NCBI GenBank assembly: GCA_002382325.1 | Contig: DGAG01000007.1 | Coordinates: forward strand, 310,001-374,000 | Direction: 5' to 3' | Length of the DNA stretch: 64,000 bases | From: Epsilonproteobacteria bacterium UBA4036 | GTDB taxonomy: Bacteria; Campylobacterota; Campylobacteria; Campylobacterales; Arcobacteraceae | The notes under the pieces: generated by a model | The model's input: the letters and a program-made list of their open reading frames with translations, nothing else | Database searches by the model: none | What the model was told of the DNA's origin: nothing | Part shown: positions 8,762 to 17,131 of the stretch, piece after piece | Numbering within the stretch: position 1 is the stretch's first letter | Layout: each line of letters begins with the position of its first letter | Position numbers and translations under genes: made by a program

Positions 8762-10330
8762 TTAAATCTCTGTTTTCCAAAACCATTTTGATTCTTCTGC
8801 TTTTTGAGGCAATTTTATTCCCACAAACAGCAATAATAAACCCAATATAGCCAACCCAATATCGACCATTAAAATCGTAGTCATACCCCCTTCTAAAAGC
8901 ATTATGGGATTCCAACCTCCAAAAACATAATGGCAAAGAGGACTTAACATAAATAAAATTCCTCCTAAAATCAAAAACTCTTTTGCCGCTTGATACGAAT
9001 GTATTCGATAAAAAGACCACGTATATGTTGCCAACCAAGCAACAAAAAAAAGCCCTTTATGCCACAAAAATCGATCTTCTAACTCCATAGGTAAGATCCA
9101 TTGTAAAACAAAAAGTAATCCAGTTGCAGGAAAAACACCAATCATTGTTGCCAAAGAAACTCGCCCCATCCAATGATAAAAAGGAATTTTCCCTTTAAAT
9201 ACTTTGGCTTTTTTCTCCAACCAAAGCAAAACACCAAATCCCAAACCCAAAGCAGATATTGACATAATAAAGGCGATAAATAGCCGAGTAAAATGATCCA
9301 CGCCAAAAAGTAAATGCAGAAAGTAGACGCTGTCATAAAAAATCCCTGACCAATGTTTATCCAACACTTTTTGCTGTGCAATTAAACTGCCATCAACCCC
9401 ACTTAAGGTCACACTGGGTTTATTGGAAATACCATTTAAAAAGGGCATATAAGGATTATACCCTTCAAGTTTTACTTGAGCAGAGGAGTCTTGCCAATTA
9501 CTTATTCTAATCCTTTGAAAATCAATACTGGGATTAATCGCTTTGGCTTTTTTTATCAATTCATTCATTGGCATCATCTCAACCACATCATTTTTTTTCT
9601 CTATTGAAGGAAGCTTAGGAAATAAAATAGGACTGGTTAATTGCCAGATTTCATGCGTTTCTCCTTTAGATGCTAAATAAGTCATAGGTGCTGAACCCGT
9701 ATAACCAATGTTCATCAGTGCCCCCGTAAGAGTAATGATAATAAAAGGAGGGAAAACCCAAGTAAAAATCTTGCGATGCCATTTTGAAAATTGGCTTTGA
9801 GCATTTTTCCCTTTATTGTTATACTTAATGATAATAATTTGTATCACTCCTCCAATCACTAAAAACATCCCTCCTACTGCCACAAAACCAAACACCAAAT
9901 ACCCAAAATCTTTGAATGGTCGTCCATAGTGCATGGCATTTAAAAACCACGCTAACTGAGATGCTTCACCCTCATTTTCAATCTCTTCATAGGTATTGGG
10001 ATTAAAAAGTATGGTTTCAGTAAATAAAGCCCAAATTTGTAAAGTGGGATTTTCCATATATCCAGGTAACGTAATGGTTACTCCATTCATTGTAGGGTAT
10101 TCGGAATTGGCTAAAACTGGATCAATCATGGCAGAATAATCAATTTGAGTAATATCGGCTGTTGCAATATGTCTTGATGGTTTTTCCCATGCTGAAATAT
10201 AGGGCAACAAAATTGCAAAAATACCAAAAAAGACGGCAATATACATAAAAAGAGAAAAGGTAATCCCAGCTGCAACATGAACTCGTTGAAGTCGTTGTTT
10301 AAATAATTTTTTTGACTCAGTTATTTTCAT
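8762..10330 (-). CDS. PepSY-associated TM protein (PiuB-like)
   Basis: A 522-residue inner-membrane protein of the PepSY_TM family often linked to siderophore or iron uptake. The first hydrophobic segment is near 18-40 (FSLFMYIAVFFGIFAIL), with further helices near 150-170, 195-215, 335-370, 385-410, 425-445 and 460-515, and a periplasmic PepSY-like part at about 240-320. Family members are proposed to take part in inner-membrane metal or ferric-siderophore handling, possibly reduction. It sits 3 bp after the DUF3649 gene and 9 bp before the CbiL/NikL-like gene, so the three are one operon. Confidence 0.82.
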   Translation of the reverse strand: MKITESKKLFKQRLQRVHVAAGITFSLFMYIAVFFGIFAILLPYISAWEKPSRHIATADITQIDYSAMIDPVLANSEYPTMNGVTITLPGYMENPTLQIWALFTETILFNPNTYEEIENEGEASQLAWFLNAMHYGRPFKDFGYLVFGFVAVGGMFLVIGGVIQIIIIKYNNKGKNAQSQFSKWHRKIFTWVFPPFIIITLTGALMNIGYTGSAPMTYLASKGETHEIWQLTSPILFPKLPSIEKKNDVVEMMPMNELIKKAKAINPSIDFQRIRISNWQDSSAQVKLEGYNPYMPFLNGISNKPSVTLSGVDGSLIAQQKVLDKHWSGIFYDSVYFLHLLFGVDHFTRLFIAFIMSISALGLGFGVLLWLEKKAKVFKGKIPFYHWMGRVSLATMIGVFPATGLLFVLQWILPMELEDRFLWHKGLFFVAWLATYTWSFYRIHSYQAAKEFLILGGILFMLSPLCHYVFGGWNPIMLLEGGMTTILMVDIGLAILGLLLLFVGIKLPQKAEESKWFWKTEI

Positions 10331-10333
10331 ATA

Positions 10334-10639
10334 TTATCCCCACAAAATTGCAAATGTTATAAAAATTGCAAAAAAAATAGTGGGAATAACACTACGAAGT
10401 AAGGCACTCCATTTCGTAGGTGCAACACAAATCCATAACGCAGCAGCTGCCCAAGCAAAAGTATTGAGTAACAATGGTACAATAATAGATTCACCTGCTT
10501 GTGCTGGGATAACAAAAATCAAGGAAGTCATTCCTAAATAAGCAACCAATAAACCACCCAAGATGGCACATATTGTGCGAAATAAGCCTATTTTTTTTCC
10601 ACTTTTTTCAGGCGTGGATAATTTTTTATATAACGTCAT
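10334..10639 (-). CDS. DUF3649-like small membrane protein of the PepSY operon
   Basis: A roughly 101-residue membrane protein with three hydrophobic segments (CAILGGLLVAYLGMTSLIFV, NTFAWAAAALWICV, IFFAIFITFAILW). The pattern matches DUF3649 (annotated iron transporter in some genomes), which is usually beside PepSY_TM proteins. The start is placed at the ATG at 10639, preceded by TTTAGGAACTTAT, rather than at an upstream ATG (10684) lacking a ribosome-binding site. It is the first gene of the operon running to 8249. A run of AAT/AATC motifs upstream near 10661-10690 is only a poor Fur-box match. Confidence 0.65.
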   Translation of the reverse strand: MTLYKKLSTPEKSGKKIGLFRTICAILGGLLVAYLGMTSLIFVIPAQAGESIIVPLLLNTFAWAAAALWICVAPTKWSALLRSVIPTIFFAIFITFAILWG

Positions 10640-10712
10640 ATAAGTTCCTAAACATAATTGAATAATATCAATAATAATAATCAATAAATGTTAAAAACTT
10701 ACTTATTGAAAT

Positions 10713-11822
10713 TCACTTCATGACAAGCAGATTTTTTATGCGTTGGATGCCTTCTTTTATTTCATCTATTGTCGAATGTGTAAAATTAAAACGTATTTCA
10801 TTGTATCGTTTATGTTCATTATAAAACTCACTTCCTGGTACAAAAACTACCTTTTCTTTTATGGCTTTTAAAACCAGTTCAGAAGTATTTGTATCTAAAT
10901 TTCCATAAATAAACATTCCCCCTTTGGGTTTACTAAAATGAAATTGAGGTAACTCTTCTTGTAATGTTTGGGCAAAAAACTCCATTTGGATTTTATAATT
11001 TTTACGTAAATTGTTCAAATGTTTTTTATAGTTTTCGTCATTGCTTAAATACTCATCTAAAATATATTGTGAAATTCCACAACTGTGTAAATCAATACTC
11101 TCTTTAATAACCAAAAGCGATTGAATCAACTCTTGACTTGCTCTGATCCACCCTATTCGCAAACTGGGAGCTAAAGTCTTAGAAAAACTGCCCAAATGAA
11201 AACTTTGATTGGGAATCAAAGAACTGATGGTTGAATGTTTTTTATCAAAATAAAGTTCTCGATAAGGGGCATCTTCAATTAAAATTCCACCTTCTGTTTT
11301 AACTATTTTTGCAACCATTGCTCTTTTTTCATCACTGTACGTTGAAGAAAAAGGATTTTGAAAATCAGGAATCAAATAGGCCAATTTGGTTTTTTGAAAA
11401 CTTTTTTCAAACCCCTCTAACTCAATGCCATCGTCCTCTAGCTTTACACTCTCCATAAACAACGCATTGAGTCTAAAAATATTCATGGCGCCCAAATATG
11501 AGGGTTCTTCTATGGTTATGGCTTTACTCTCAAAATATTTAGCAATAATATACATGGCTTGTTGGCTTCCTGTGGTAATTAAAATATTATCAACCGTTGT
11601 TTCAAAGCCTTCATTGGTGTATTCATTGGCAATTTTTTGGCGTAAACTTTTTATGCCATTGCTCAAACTGTATTGTAATACGTTAGCATCTTTAAATATT
11701 TTTGTCGTAGCTTCTTGTAAATCTTTTAAAGGAAAAAGTGCTTCATTGGGCAATCCTCCCGCAAAAGAAATGGTGTTTTCATCAATACTTTCAAGTATCT
11801 CTCTGATAAACGAACGTTTCAT
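10713..11822 (-). CDS. PLP-dependent aminotransferase (class I/II, LysN/MocR-like catalytic domain)
   Basis: A 369-residue pyridoxal-phosphate aminotransferase. Visible signatures are SFAGGLPNEALFP near the N-terminus, ILITTGSQQAMYI (cofactor phosphate region), LIPDFQNPFSSTYS (conserved Asn), LIEDAPYRELYF (Asp that pairs with the pyridine nitrogen) and the Schiff-base Lys in HLGSFSKTLAPSLRIGW. It lacks the GntR DNA-binding domain of true MocR regulators. Substrate is not determinable; relatives act on aromatic amino acids or 2-aminoadipate. The start at 11822 is chosen because AAGGAG lies 5 bp upstream. It is divergent from an AraC regulator at 11918. Confidence 0.87.
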   Translation of the reverse strand: MKRSFIREILESIDENTISFAGGLPNEALFPLKDLQEATTKIFKDANVLQYSLSNGIKSLRQKIANEYTNEGFETTVDNILITTGSQQAMYIIAKYFESKAITIEEPSYLGAMNIFRLNALFMESVKLEDDGIELEGFEKSFQKTKLAYLIPDFQNPFSSTYSDEKRAMVAKIVKTEGGILIEDAPYRELYFDKKHSTISSLIPNQSFHLGSFSKTLAPSLRIGWIRASQELIQSLLVIKESIDLHSCGISQYILDEYLSNDENYKKHLNNLRKNYKIQMEFFAQTLQEELPQFHFSKPKGGMFIYGNLDTNTSELVLKAIKEKVVFVPGSEFYNEHKRYNEIRFNFTHSTIDEIKEGIQRIKNLLVMK

Positions 11823-11905
11823 ACTGCTCCTTTTTATTTGGCATTTTAGCAATATTATGTTCTTTTTTCTTTACATTTTTTGCTTAAAAAGTTATCTATT
11901 TTTGC

Positions 11906-11911
11906 TATAAT
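11906..11911 (+). promoter_or_regulatory. -10 element (TATAAT), probably giving leaderless mRNA
   Basis: A perfect TATAAT preceded by TTTTTGC lies 6 bp before the ATG at 11918. The transcription start would therefore fall at or next to the start codon. No Shine-Dalgarno sequence precedes the ATG, consistent with a leaderless transcript. Confidence 0.55.
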
Positions 11912-11917
11912 TAAAGT

Positions 11918-12802
11918 ATGAAAAAAGATACGCTTGAAAAACATACGCAACTGTGCAATTTTGTGATGAACTACATTTATCAATACATTGATACCAATAT
12001 CAATATCGATGAATTATGTGTGCAGTTAGCTATCAGCAAATTTCATCTGCACCGAATATTTAAAGAAGAGTTTGGGCGAAATATCTATGAAACCATCAAA
12101 TCCATTCGACTGCAAAAAGCCTCAAACTTACTCATTTGCAACCAATTTTCTACCATTACACAAATTGCGAAAATGTGTGGTTACAGCTCTCAAACTTCGT
12201 TTATTAGAGCCTTTAAAGAACGCTTTATGATGACCCCAAAAGAGTGGAGAAAACAAGGGTACCTTAAATACTCCAACAACATCTTAAAAGCATCGGCAAG
12301 TGCCTTTAGTTCCAACGCTACGTTTGAACATATTGAAGCAACTGTTGTCAAAATGCCTGCATTGGATGTCTTTTATTTACGTCATCAAGGATATGACAGA
12401 AGCATCAAACAAACCTGGCAAAAACTTCAAGTTTGGGCATTGGGACACAATTTAAAAAACTATCGTCAAATTGGTTTGCACCACGATAATCCTATTTTAA
12501 ATGATTTAAAACAGTGTCAATATGTGGCGTGTATTGAGTTAAGTGAAGAAGATAAAACACATTGTTTTAAAAGTGCTATTCCTAATTTTACGATTCCACA
12601 AGGAGTGTATGCCAAATTTCATGTCAGCGGACAATACGGTGACGTATTAAAATTGATTCAATACGTCTATCATACTTGGCTTATAAAAAGTGGATATGAA
12701 ACCACAACTCACCCTTCTTATGCCATTTATGAAAGAAATCATTTTTTAGAAGATAACGAAGAATTTATTTTAGATTATTATGTTCCAATTGCTTTGTATT
12801 AG
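11918..12802 (+). CDS. AraC-family regulator with GyrI-like effector domain
   Basis: A 294-residue regulator in the Rob/SoxS-like arrangement. The N-terminal AraC DNA-binding domain (about 10-108) holds two helix-turn-helix units (ELCVQLAISKFHLHRIFKEE and QIAKMCGYSSQTSFIRAFKE). The C-terminal domain (about 140-294) resembles the GyrI/BmrR small-molecule sensor fold (VVKMPALDVFYLRHQGYD; VYAKFHVSGQYGDV; ending in LDYYVPI). It probably senses a lipophilic or drug-like compound. Targets are unknown; the divergent aminotransferase is a candidate. No Shine-Dalgarno is visible; see the promoter at 11906. Confidence 0.87.
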   Translation: MKKDTLEKHTQLCNFVMNYIYQYIDTNINIDELCVQLAISKFHLHRIFKEEFGRNIYETIKSIRLQKASNLLICNQFSTITQIAKMCGYSSQTSFIRAFKERFMMTPKEWRKQGYLKYSNNILKASASAFSSNATFEHIEATVVKMPALDVFYLRHQGYDRSIKQTWQKLQVWALGHNLKNYRQIGLHHDNPILNDLKQCQYVACIELSEEDKTHCFKSAIPNFTIPQGVYAKFHVSGQYGDVLKLIQYVYHTWLIKSGYETTTHPSYAIYERNHFLEDNEEFILDYYVPIALY

Positions 12803-12926
12803 CCTATTGTTTGTAGATGTACTTTTGAACTAAACATAAAAAATGAGAAAAAATAATATTTTTTCTTAAAGTTAGTTTAATCTTTTTAGTACTACAATTA
12901 TTAATATATGAACTAAGGAGTTTATC

Positions 12927-13763
12927 ATGACTATTAGTAGCAATAACAACCATATTCAAACATACTTAAACAATGATGTACAGCTTAATAAAACGCTTGA
13001 AAGAGTTGCAACAGGGCTTTTACTTAATAAAGCGGCTGACAACGCTGCGTCATTAGCTATTTCTGAGAACTTACGAACAGAAGCCAGTGGCGTTTATCAA
13101 AGTATGGAAAATGTCAATAGTGCTCTGGCAATGACCCAAATTGGGGATAAAGCTATGGGAGAGCAATCCAATATTTTGGACAGTGTAAAAAAAGATTTAC
13201 TTCAAGCTTCAACGGATACAACAAGTCAAGAAGGAAGAGAAGCACTTTTAGAAAAAGTCCAAAAATCACTTGAACAGTTAAACAACATTGCATCTCAAAC
13301 CAACTATAATGGAACAAATCTGTTACAGGCAGGACCAAACGACACAGCAGCAAGTGATTCACAAGAGTTTCAAGCAGGTTCAGGAAGTTCTGATACCATT
13401 GCAACTAATTCTGTGCAAGCCAATACCACCGGCCTTGGATTGGATGATTTACTCAATCAAGATCCAAGTAGCTTTGATGCTTCAACGGCTCGAAGCTTTT
13501 TAGATACGGTAGATGAAGCAATTAATACGCTTAATTCAGAGCGTTCAAATTTTGGATCAACCGCCAATCAGTTAGAGAGTTCATATCGAAATTTAGCCAC
13601 ACAATACACCAGTACAATGGAAGCTCGATCGATTCTTACTGATGTTGATTATGCCAAAGAGACATCCAGTTTTTCAAAACAAAATATTTTGGCACAAGTG
13701 GGGGCGTTTGGTTTAGCACAATCTAATGTCTCTCAACAAAACGTATTAAGACTTTTACAATAA
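12927..13763 (+). CDS. Flagellin (short type)
   Basis: A 278-residue flagellin, the filament subunit exported by the flagellar type III apparatus. The conserved N-terminal D0/D1 helices (about 1-140; RVATGLLLNKAADNAASLAI) and C-terminal D1/D0 helices (about 185-278; RSILTDVDYAKETSSFSKQ and QQNVLRLLQ) are present. The surface-exposed middle is only about 45 residues, far shorter than in enterobacterial flagellins. A strong AAGGAG lies 6 bp before the ATG. A hairpin follows at 13773. No clear sigma-28 or sigma-54 promoter could be assigned in the AT-rich upstream stretch. This is the only flagellin gene in the window. Confidence 0.95.
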   Translation: MTISSNNNHIQTYLNNDVQLNKTLERVATGLLLNKAADNAASLAISENLRTEASGVYQSMENVNSALAMTQIGDKAMGEQSNILDSVKKDLLQASTDTTSQEGREALLEKVQKSLEQLNNIASQTNYNGTNLLQAGPNDTAASDSQEFQAGSGSSDTIATNSVQANTTGLGLDDLLNQDPSSFDASTARSFLDTVDEAINTLNSERSNFGSTANQLESSYRNLATQYTSTMEARSILTDVDYAKETSSFSKQNILAQVGAFGLAQSNVSQQNVLRLLQ

Positions 13764-13772
13764 GTCGTATCA

Positions 13773-13791
13773 GTAGCAGTTTTACTGCTAC
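13773..13791 (+). terminator. Hairpin terminator after flagellin
   Basis: An 8-bp perfect stem (GTAGCAGT / ACTGCTAC) with a TTT loop begins 10 bp after the flagellin stop codon. A short T-run follows at about 13800. It is the likely end of the monocistronic flagellin message. Confidence 0.7.
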
Positions 13792-13933
13792 GATGTACAT
13801 TTTTGTGAAAACACATTGACTCTTATTCAATTAAATCTTTAGCTTTTCTGGTACACATTTAGTTTCTTCTTTTTATCTTTTCTAAATAAACTTACTGTAT
13901 CATACTATCACAAAAACTTATATAAGGAATCGT

Positions 13934-14668
13934 ATGAAAAACATATTCAAAGGCGTATTTTCAGTGCTATTGTTCTCTTCACTGCTGTATGCTCAACACC
14001 CCAAAGAAGTTCAAAAAAATGAACTTGAAGAAATAAAAGCATTGGCTCTTTTAAACAAAGCTAAAATTGAAGTCAAAACAGCATTTGATATGGGGAGTGT
14101 ATTTGTTCTTGATGCCTCTTTTGAAGGAAAACCTCAAGAGCTTTTTTTAACCAAAGACAAAAAAATTCTTATTGCAGGAAATGTGATGGATGCCAATACA
14201 GGAGAAGGTATTTCTTTACCTATTGATGTTTCTGTTACAAAAAACAAAGAAGCGTTAACTTTTGGAAGTGGCGAGGACGAGTATATTTTATTCACCGATT
14301 TAGAGTGTCCTTATTGTAAAAAATTTGAAGCCTTTTTCCCTCAACTGGAAAAACATGTCAAAATACGAGTTTTTTTCTATCCTTTGAGTTTTCATGAAAA
14401 TGCAAGAGATTTATCCATTTATGTTATGAGTCAAAAAACTCCACAAAAAATGATTGATGCGTATTTATCAGTTGATGCCAAATCACCTGAATTTATCAAT
14501 CGGAAAATCAGCAAAAATGAAGAAGCCAAATTGCAAATCAAACTGCAAGACCAAATGCAAATTGCTCAAAAGTTAAACATCGCAGGGACACCAACGCTAT
14601 TTGATAAAAATGGCAAAAAAATTGTCTGGGTAAAGCTTTTAGAGAAGTATAATATTCAACCACAATAA
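13934..14668 (+). CDS. Periplasmic thiol:disulfide oxidoreductase (DsbC/DsbG/DsbA-like)
   Basis: A 244-residue exported protein with a signal peptide ending LLYA (residues about 1-20). An N-terminal region (20-110) resembles the DsbC/G dimerisation segment. A thioredoxin fold follows, with the redox motif CPYC in TDLECPYCKKFEAFFP and the cis-Pro loop in IAGTPTLFDKNGK. It would form, isomerise or reduce disulfides in periplasmic proteins. AAGGA precedes the ATG with normal spacing. It stands alone between the flagellin and PhnA genes; a bidirectional terminator follows. Confidence 0.87.
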   Translation: MKNIFKGVFSVLLFSSLLYAQHPKEVQKNELEEIKALALLNKAKIEVKTAFDMGSVFVLDASFEGKPQELFLTKDKKILIAGNVMDANTGEGISLPIDVSVTKNKEALTFGSGEDEYILFTDLECPYCKKFEAFFPQLEKHVKIRVFFYPLSFHENARDLSIYVMSQKTPQKMIDAYLSVDAKSPEFINRKISKNEEAKLQIKLQDQMQIAQKLNIAGTPTLFDKNGKKIVWVKLLEKYNIQPQ

Positions 14669-14686
14669 TAATCGGAGTTAAACCCA

Positions 14687-14719
14687 CTTAAAAAGGGAGA
14701 AGTTTTTCTCTCTTTTAAG
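14687..14719. terminator. Bidirectional terminator (Dsb-like / PhnA-like genes)
   Basis: An imperfect stem pairs CTTAAAAAGGGAGAA with TTCTCTCTTTTAAG around a short loop and is followed on the plus strand by TTTTTT (14721-14726). It overlaps the last codons of the convergent PhnA-like gene and can serve both directions. Confidence 0.75.
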
Positions 14720-15056
14720 ATTTTTTGACAAACTCTTGTTTGAGTTTAATGGCACCCACCCCTGGAACTTTACAGTCAATGTTATGTCCATCATTGCCTT
14801 CAACGAGTCGAATGCCTTTGATTTTTGTTCCTACTTTAATGCCTGAAGAACTTCCTTTAACTTTTAAATCTTTAATCACCGTAACATCATCACCATCACT
14901 TAAGAGTGTTCCGTTGGCATCTTTTACAATTAATCCCTCTTCTTGAACATCCGAAGCATTTTTAGACCACTCATACGCACACTCTGGACAAATCAATAAC
15001 TCTCCGTCTTCATACGTATATTCGCTGTTACATTTTGGGCAATTAGGTAGTTGCAT
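14715..15056 (-). CDS. PhnA/YjdM-family zinc-ribbon protein
   Basis: A 113-residue protein. The N-terminal zinc ribbon has two CxxC pairs (PNCPKCNSEYTYEDGELLICPECAYEW). The C-terminal domain (about 45-113; DANGTLLSDGDDVTVIKDLKVKGSS) matches PhnA/YjdM. Despite the historic name alkylphosphonate uptake, the family's biochemical role is not settled. It ends inside the bidirectional terminator and is transcribed alone. Confidence 0.88.
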   Translation of the reverse strand: MQLPNCPKCNSEYTYEDGELLICPECAYEWSKNASDVQEEGLIVKDANGTLLSDGDDVTVIKDLKVKGSSSGIKVGTKIKGIRLVEGNDGHNIDCKVPGVGAIKLKQEFVKKS

Positions 15057-15115
15057 TGTATTCCTTTTTCTTTTTTAAGGGCAACATTATAGCGTAAAGT
15101 ATCTTTTTGATGGAT

Positions 15116-15529
15116 TTATTGGGCTTTACTGGCAAATCCCAAAATATATCCGTTGATATCTTTGATATAAAATTCTCTTTGTCCATACCAAGTAGTCGCA
15201 ATGTCTTTATACATATTGACGTTATCTTTTATGTTTAAATATAAGTCATCAACATTTTCAACTTCAATATACAACGTTAAAGAGGCACCAACATTGTCAA
15301 AAAAGACGCCAATATCTTCTTTTAAACTGTCAATACTTTGAAGCATTATAGAAACATCATCTTTGTGTATCATTGCCCAAATATAATTTAGCTCTTTTTT
15401 GATTACTGTATCAAAATTAGTTTTGGACTCATCTACTAACATTTGCAATTCAAAATCAAAATTTTCTTGATAGTATTTTACCGTTGATACAATATCTTTA
15501 ACTCCCATATTTACAATCATTGATTTCAT
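15116..15529 (-). CDS. VOC (glyoxalase/bleomycin-resistance-fold) family protein
   Basis: A 137-residue single-domain protein with the VOC beta-alpha-beta-beta-beta layout: an opening strand and helix (VNMGVKDIVSTVKYYQENFDFEL), a middle VSIMLQSIDSLKE, and the closing FYIKDINGYILGFA, which corresponds to the usual DPDGN...F end motif. Possible metal ligands are not fully recognisable, so the enzyme or binding role is unknown. It lies 40 bp after an AraC regulator gene on the same strand and may be co-transcribed with it. Confidence 0.78.
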   Translation of the reverse strand: MKSMIVNMGVKDIVSTVKYYQENFDFELQMLVDESKTNFDTVIKKELNYIWAMIHKDDVSIMLQSIDSLKEDIGVFFDNVGASLTLYIEVENVDDLYLNIKDNVNMYKDIATTWYGQREFYIKDINGYILGFASKAQ

Positions 15530-15569
15530 CTCATAACTCCTTTGTTTTTACAAGTATAGTAAAAGTTGA

Positions 15570-16328
15570 TTATTTTGTCTTGTAAAAAAGGGTCATCATT
15601 TCATGTGTAGGGAAAAGGCTTGAAAACTTTTTAAACTCTTTATTTAAATGAGATTGATCACAGTAACCAAACTTATATGCTTTAAAAGAGAGATTATCAT
15701 CATTATTTTTTATTAATTCTTTGAATAGATCAAAAAATCTTACGATATTAGAAAACTTTTTGGGAGAATATCCCAAATAATTTTGAAATAATCTTCGCAG
15801 TTGCCGCTTACTTAAATCAATATCTTCTTCTAAATATTTAAGAGCAATATTTCCACGATGATTGATAATTGTATCAACGGCTTTTATGATTTTTTGATTA
15901 AATTCGATTTTTTCAAATAAAGGTTCAAACAGTCGATTAAGAGTATTAACTGTTTGAAATTCATCTTTTTTATTAACAATTATTTGAGCACACAAATCAT
16001 GTGATAAACTCTTTAAAGGTACAATTTTATTGAGATATTGACTTGAATCTATTTTAATCAAATGAGCAAACACAGCCGGTTTAAAACGTATTCCAAAAGA
16101 GTAATCACAAGGCAAAATTTCTACAATTTTACTCTCACTCATCGCCCCTACAAAAATAAATTCACCATTTTTACAAATAATATCCATACAACCATCAGGA
16201 ACGATAGGCATAGAAATACTGCTTTTTGATATATTTTCAATACTCCAATACGCATCTATATATTTTATAAGCTTATTTGAGGGTTGATATTTTTTGATAT
16301 CAAGTTGTTGTAATGAGTTTATTGGCAC
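15570..16328 (-). CDS. AraC-family regulator with DUF6597-type N-terminal domain
   Basis: A 252-residue regulator. The N-terminal part (about 10-120; YWSIENISKSSISMPIVPDG, then SFGIRFKPAVFAHL) matches the beta-rich DUF6597 sensing domain. The C-terminal AraC domain (about 150-250) has IDLSKRQLRRLFQNYLGYSPKKF and YCDQSHLNKEFKKF. Its start overlaps the end of the Cdd1-like gene by 10 bp, so the two are probably translated from one message, with the VOC gene possibly downstream in the same operon. Confidence 0.84.
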   Translation of the reverse strand: MPINSLQQLDIKKYQPSNKLIKYIDAYWSIENISKSSISMPIVPDGCMDIICKNGEFIFVGAMSESKIVEILPCDYSFGIRFKPAVFAHLIKIDSSQYLNKIVPLKSLSHDLCAQIIVNKKDEFQTVNTLNRLFEPLFEKIEFNQKIIKAVDTIINHRGNIALKYLEEDIDLSKRQLRRLFQNYLGYSPKKFSNIVRFFDLFKELIKNNDDNLSFKAYKFGYCDQSHLNKEFKKFSSLFPTHEMMTLFYKTK

Positions 16329-16564
16329 TTTTTATTCGCTTGAGCAAACTCAATGGCATTTGAAACAGCCTTTTTTGCTTGTGGAGAATTTTTCCAACAA
16401 CTGCTTCCTAAAATATCTGAAACAACATCTGTTATCTCTTCTACACTACTTTTTGATAAATCTTCTAAAGAGTTAATACCCATTTGTTCAAACCGTTTTA
16501 CAACTGTTTCTCCTACATATTTTACTTTTAAAAGTTTTTCTTTTTGCTCTTTGGGAAATGGCAT
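16319..16564 (-). CDS. Cdd1-like helix-hairpin-helix protein
   Basis: An 81-residue protein matching the pathogenicity-locus Cdd1 family: KVKYVGETVVKRFEQMGI is a helix-hairpin-helix nucleic-acid-binding segment, followed by SSCWKNSPQAKKAVSNA. The family is widespread but its function is unknown; it is often placed beside AraC or GNAT genes. It overlaps the following AraC gene by 10 bp and starts 30 bp after the upstream GNAT gene. Confidence 0.8.
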   Translation of the reverse strand: MPFPKEQKEKLLKVKYVGETVVKRFEQMGINSLEDLSKSSVEEITDVVSDILGSSCWKNSPQAKKAVSNAIEFAQANKKCQ

Positions 16565-16593
16565 AAACTATTCCTTTTATGTTAGTCTTTTTT

Positions 16594-17055
16594 TCATACT
16601 ATATTTGTTTTTTCATCGCTATAAACCATAGGTTGATAAGTTAAACCTAAATACTCACTTTGTTCACCATTAATTTTAAATCCAAAAGATTCATAAATTT
16701 TTATAGCATACCTAGAAGAATTTACACTCATATTTGACACATCGTACTGCTCTTTGATATTGTCCCAAAGTGCTTTTGCAATGCCTTTTTTATGATATTT
16801 TGAATCAACAAAAAGATGAAAAAGACGATTTTTATCTTTGATTGCAATAAAACCTACAATCTCATTTTCTTGCACATAAATAAAATGCTCGTATTCCATA
16901 CTTAAAATTCGTTTTTCAAAGCTCTCTTTTGAAAGCTCCTCCTCAAACCATGTTGGCACTTCTTCTTCAAAAATATAAGGAGTAAGTTCATGTGCTAATT
17001 GGCTTAATCTCAAAGCATCTAAAGTTTGTGCTTCTTTTATACAATGATTTATCAT
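16594..17055 (-). CDS. GNAT-family N-acetyltransferase
   Basis: A 153-residue single-domain acetyltransferase. The acetyl-CoA-binding signature lies in LFVDSKYHKKGIAKALWDNI (a variant of R/QxxGxG/A), preceded by the beta strands IVGFIAIKDKNRLFHLFV and followed by SRYAIKIYESFGFKING. The substrate (amine, amino acid or protein N-terminus) is unknown. It is probably the first gene of a minus-strand cluster that includes the Cdd1-like, AraC and VOC genes. Confidence 0.86.
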   Translation of the reverse strand: MINHCIKEAQTLDALRLSQLAHELTPYIFEEEVPTWFEEELSKESFEKRILSMEYEHFIYVQENEIVGFIAIKDKNRLFHLFVDSKYHKKGIAKALWDNIKEQYDVSNMSVNSSRYAIKIYESFGFKINGEQSEYLGLTYQPMVYSDEKTNIV

Positions 17056-17131
17056 GTTATCCCTCTTACTCTTTTATTCTCAAATTCAATTTTTATTTTC
17101 TAATTCATATGAGATATAATAATATTATTAT

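Noticed and set aside
10661..10690. Fur box before the PepSY/DUF3649 operon
   Set aside because: Only loose AAT/ATC repetition; too poor a match in AT-rich DNA to claim.
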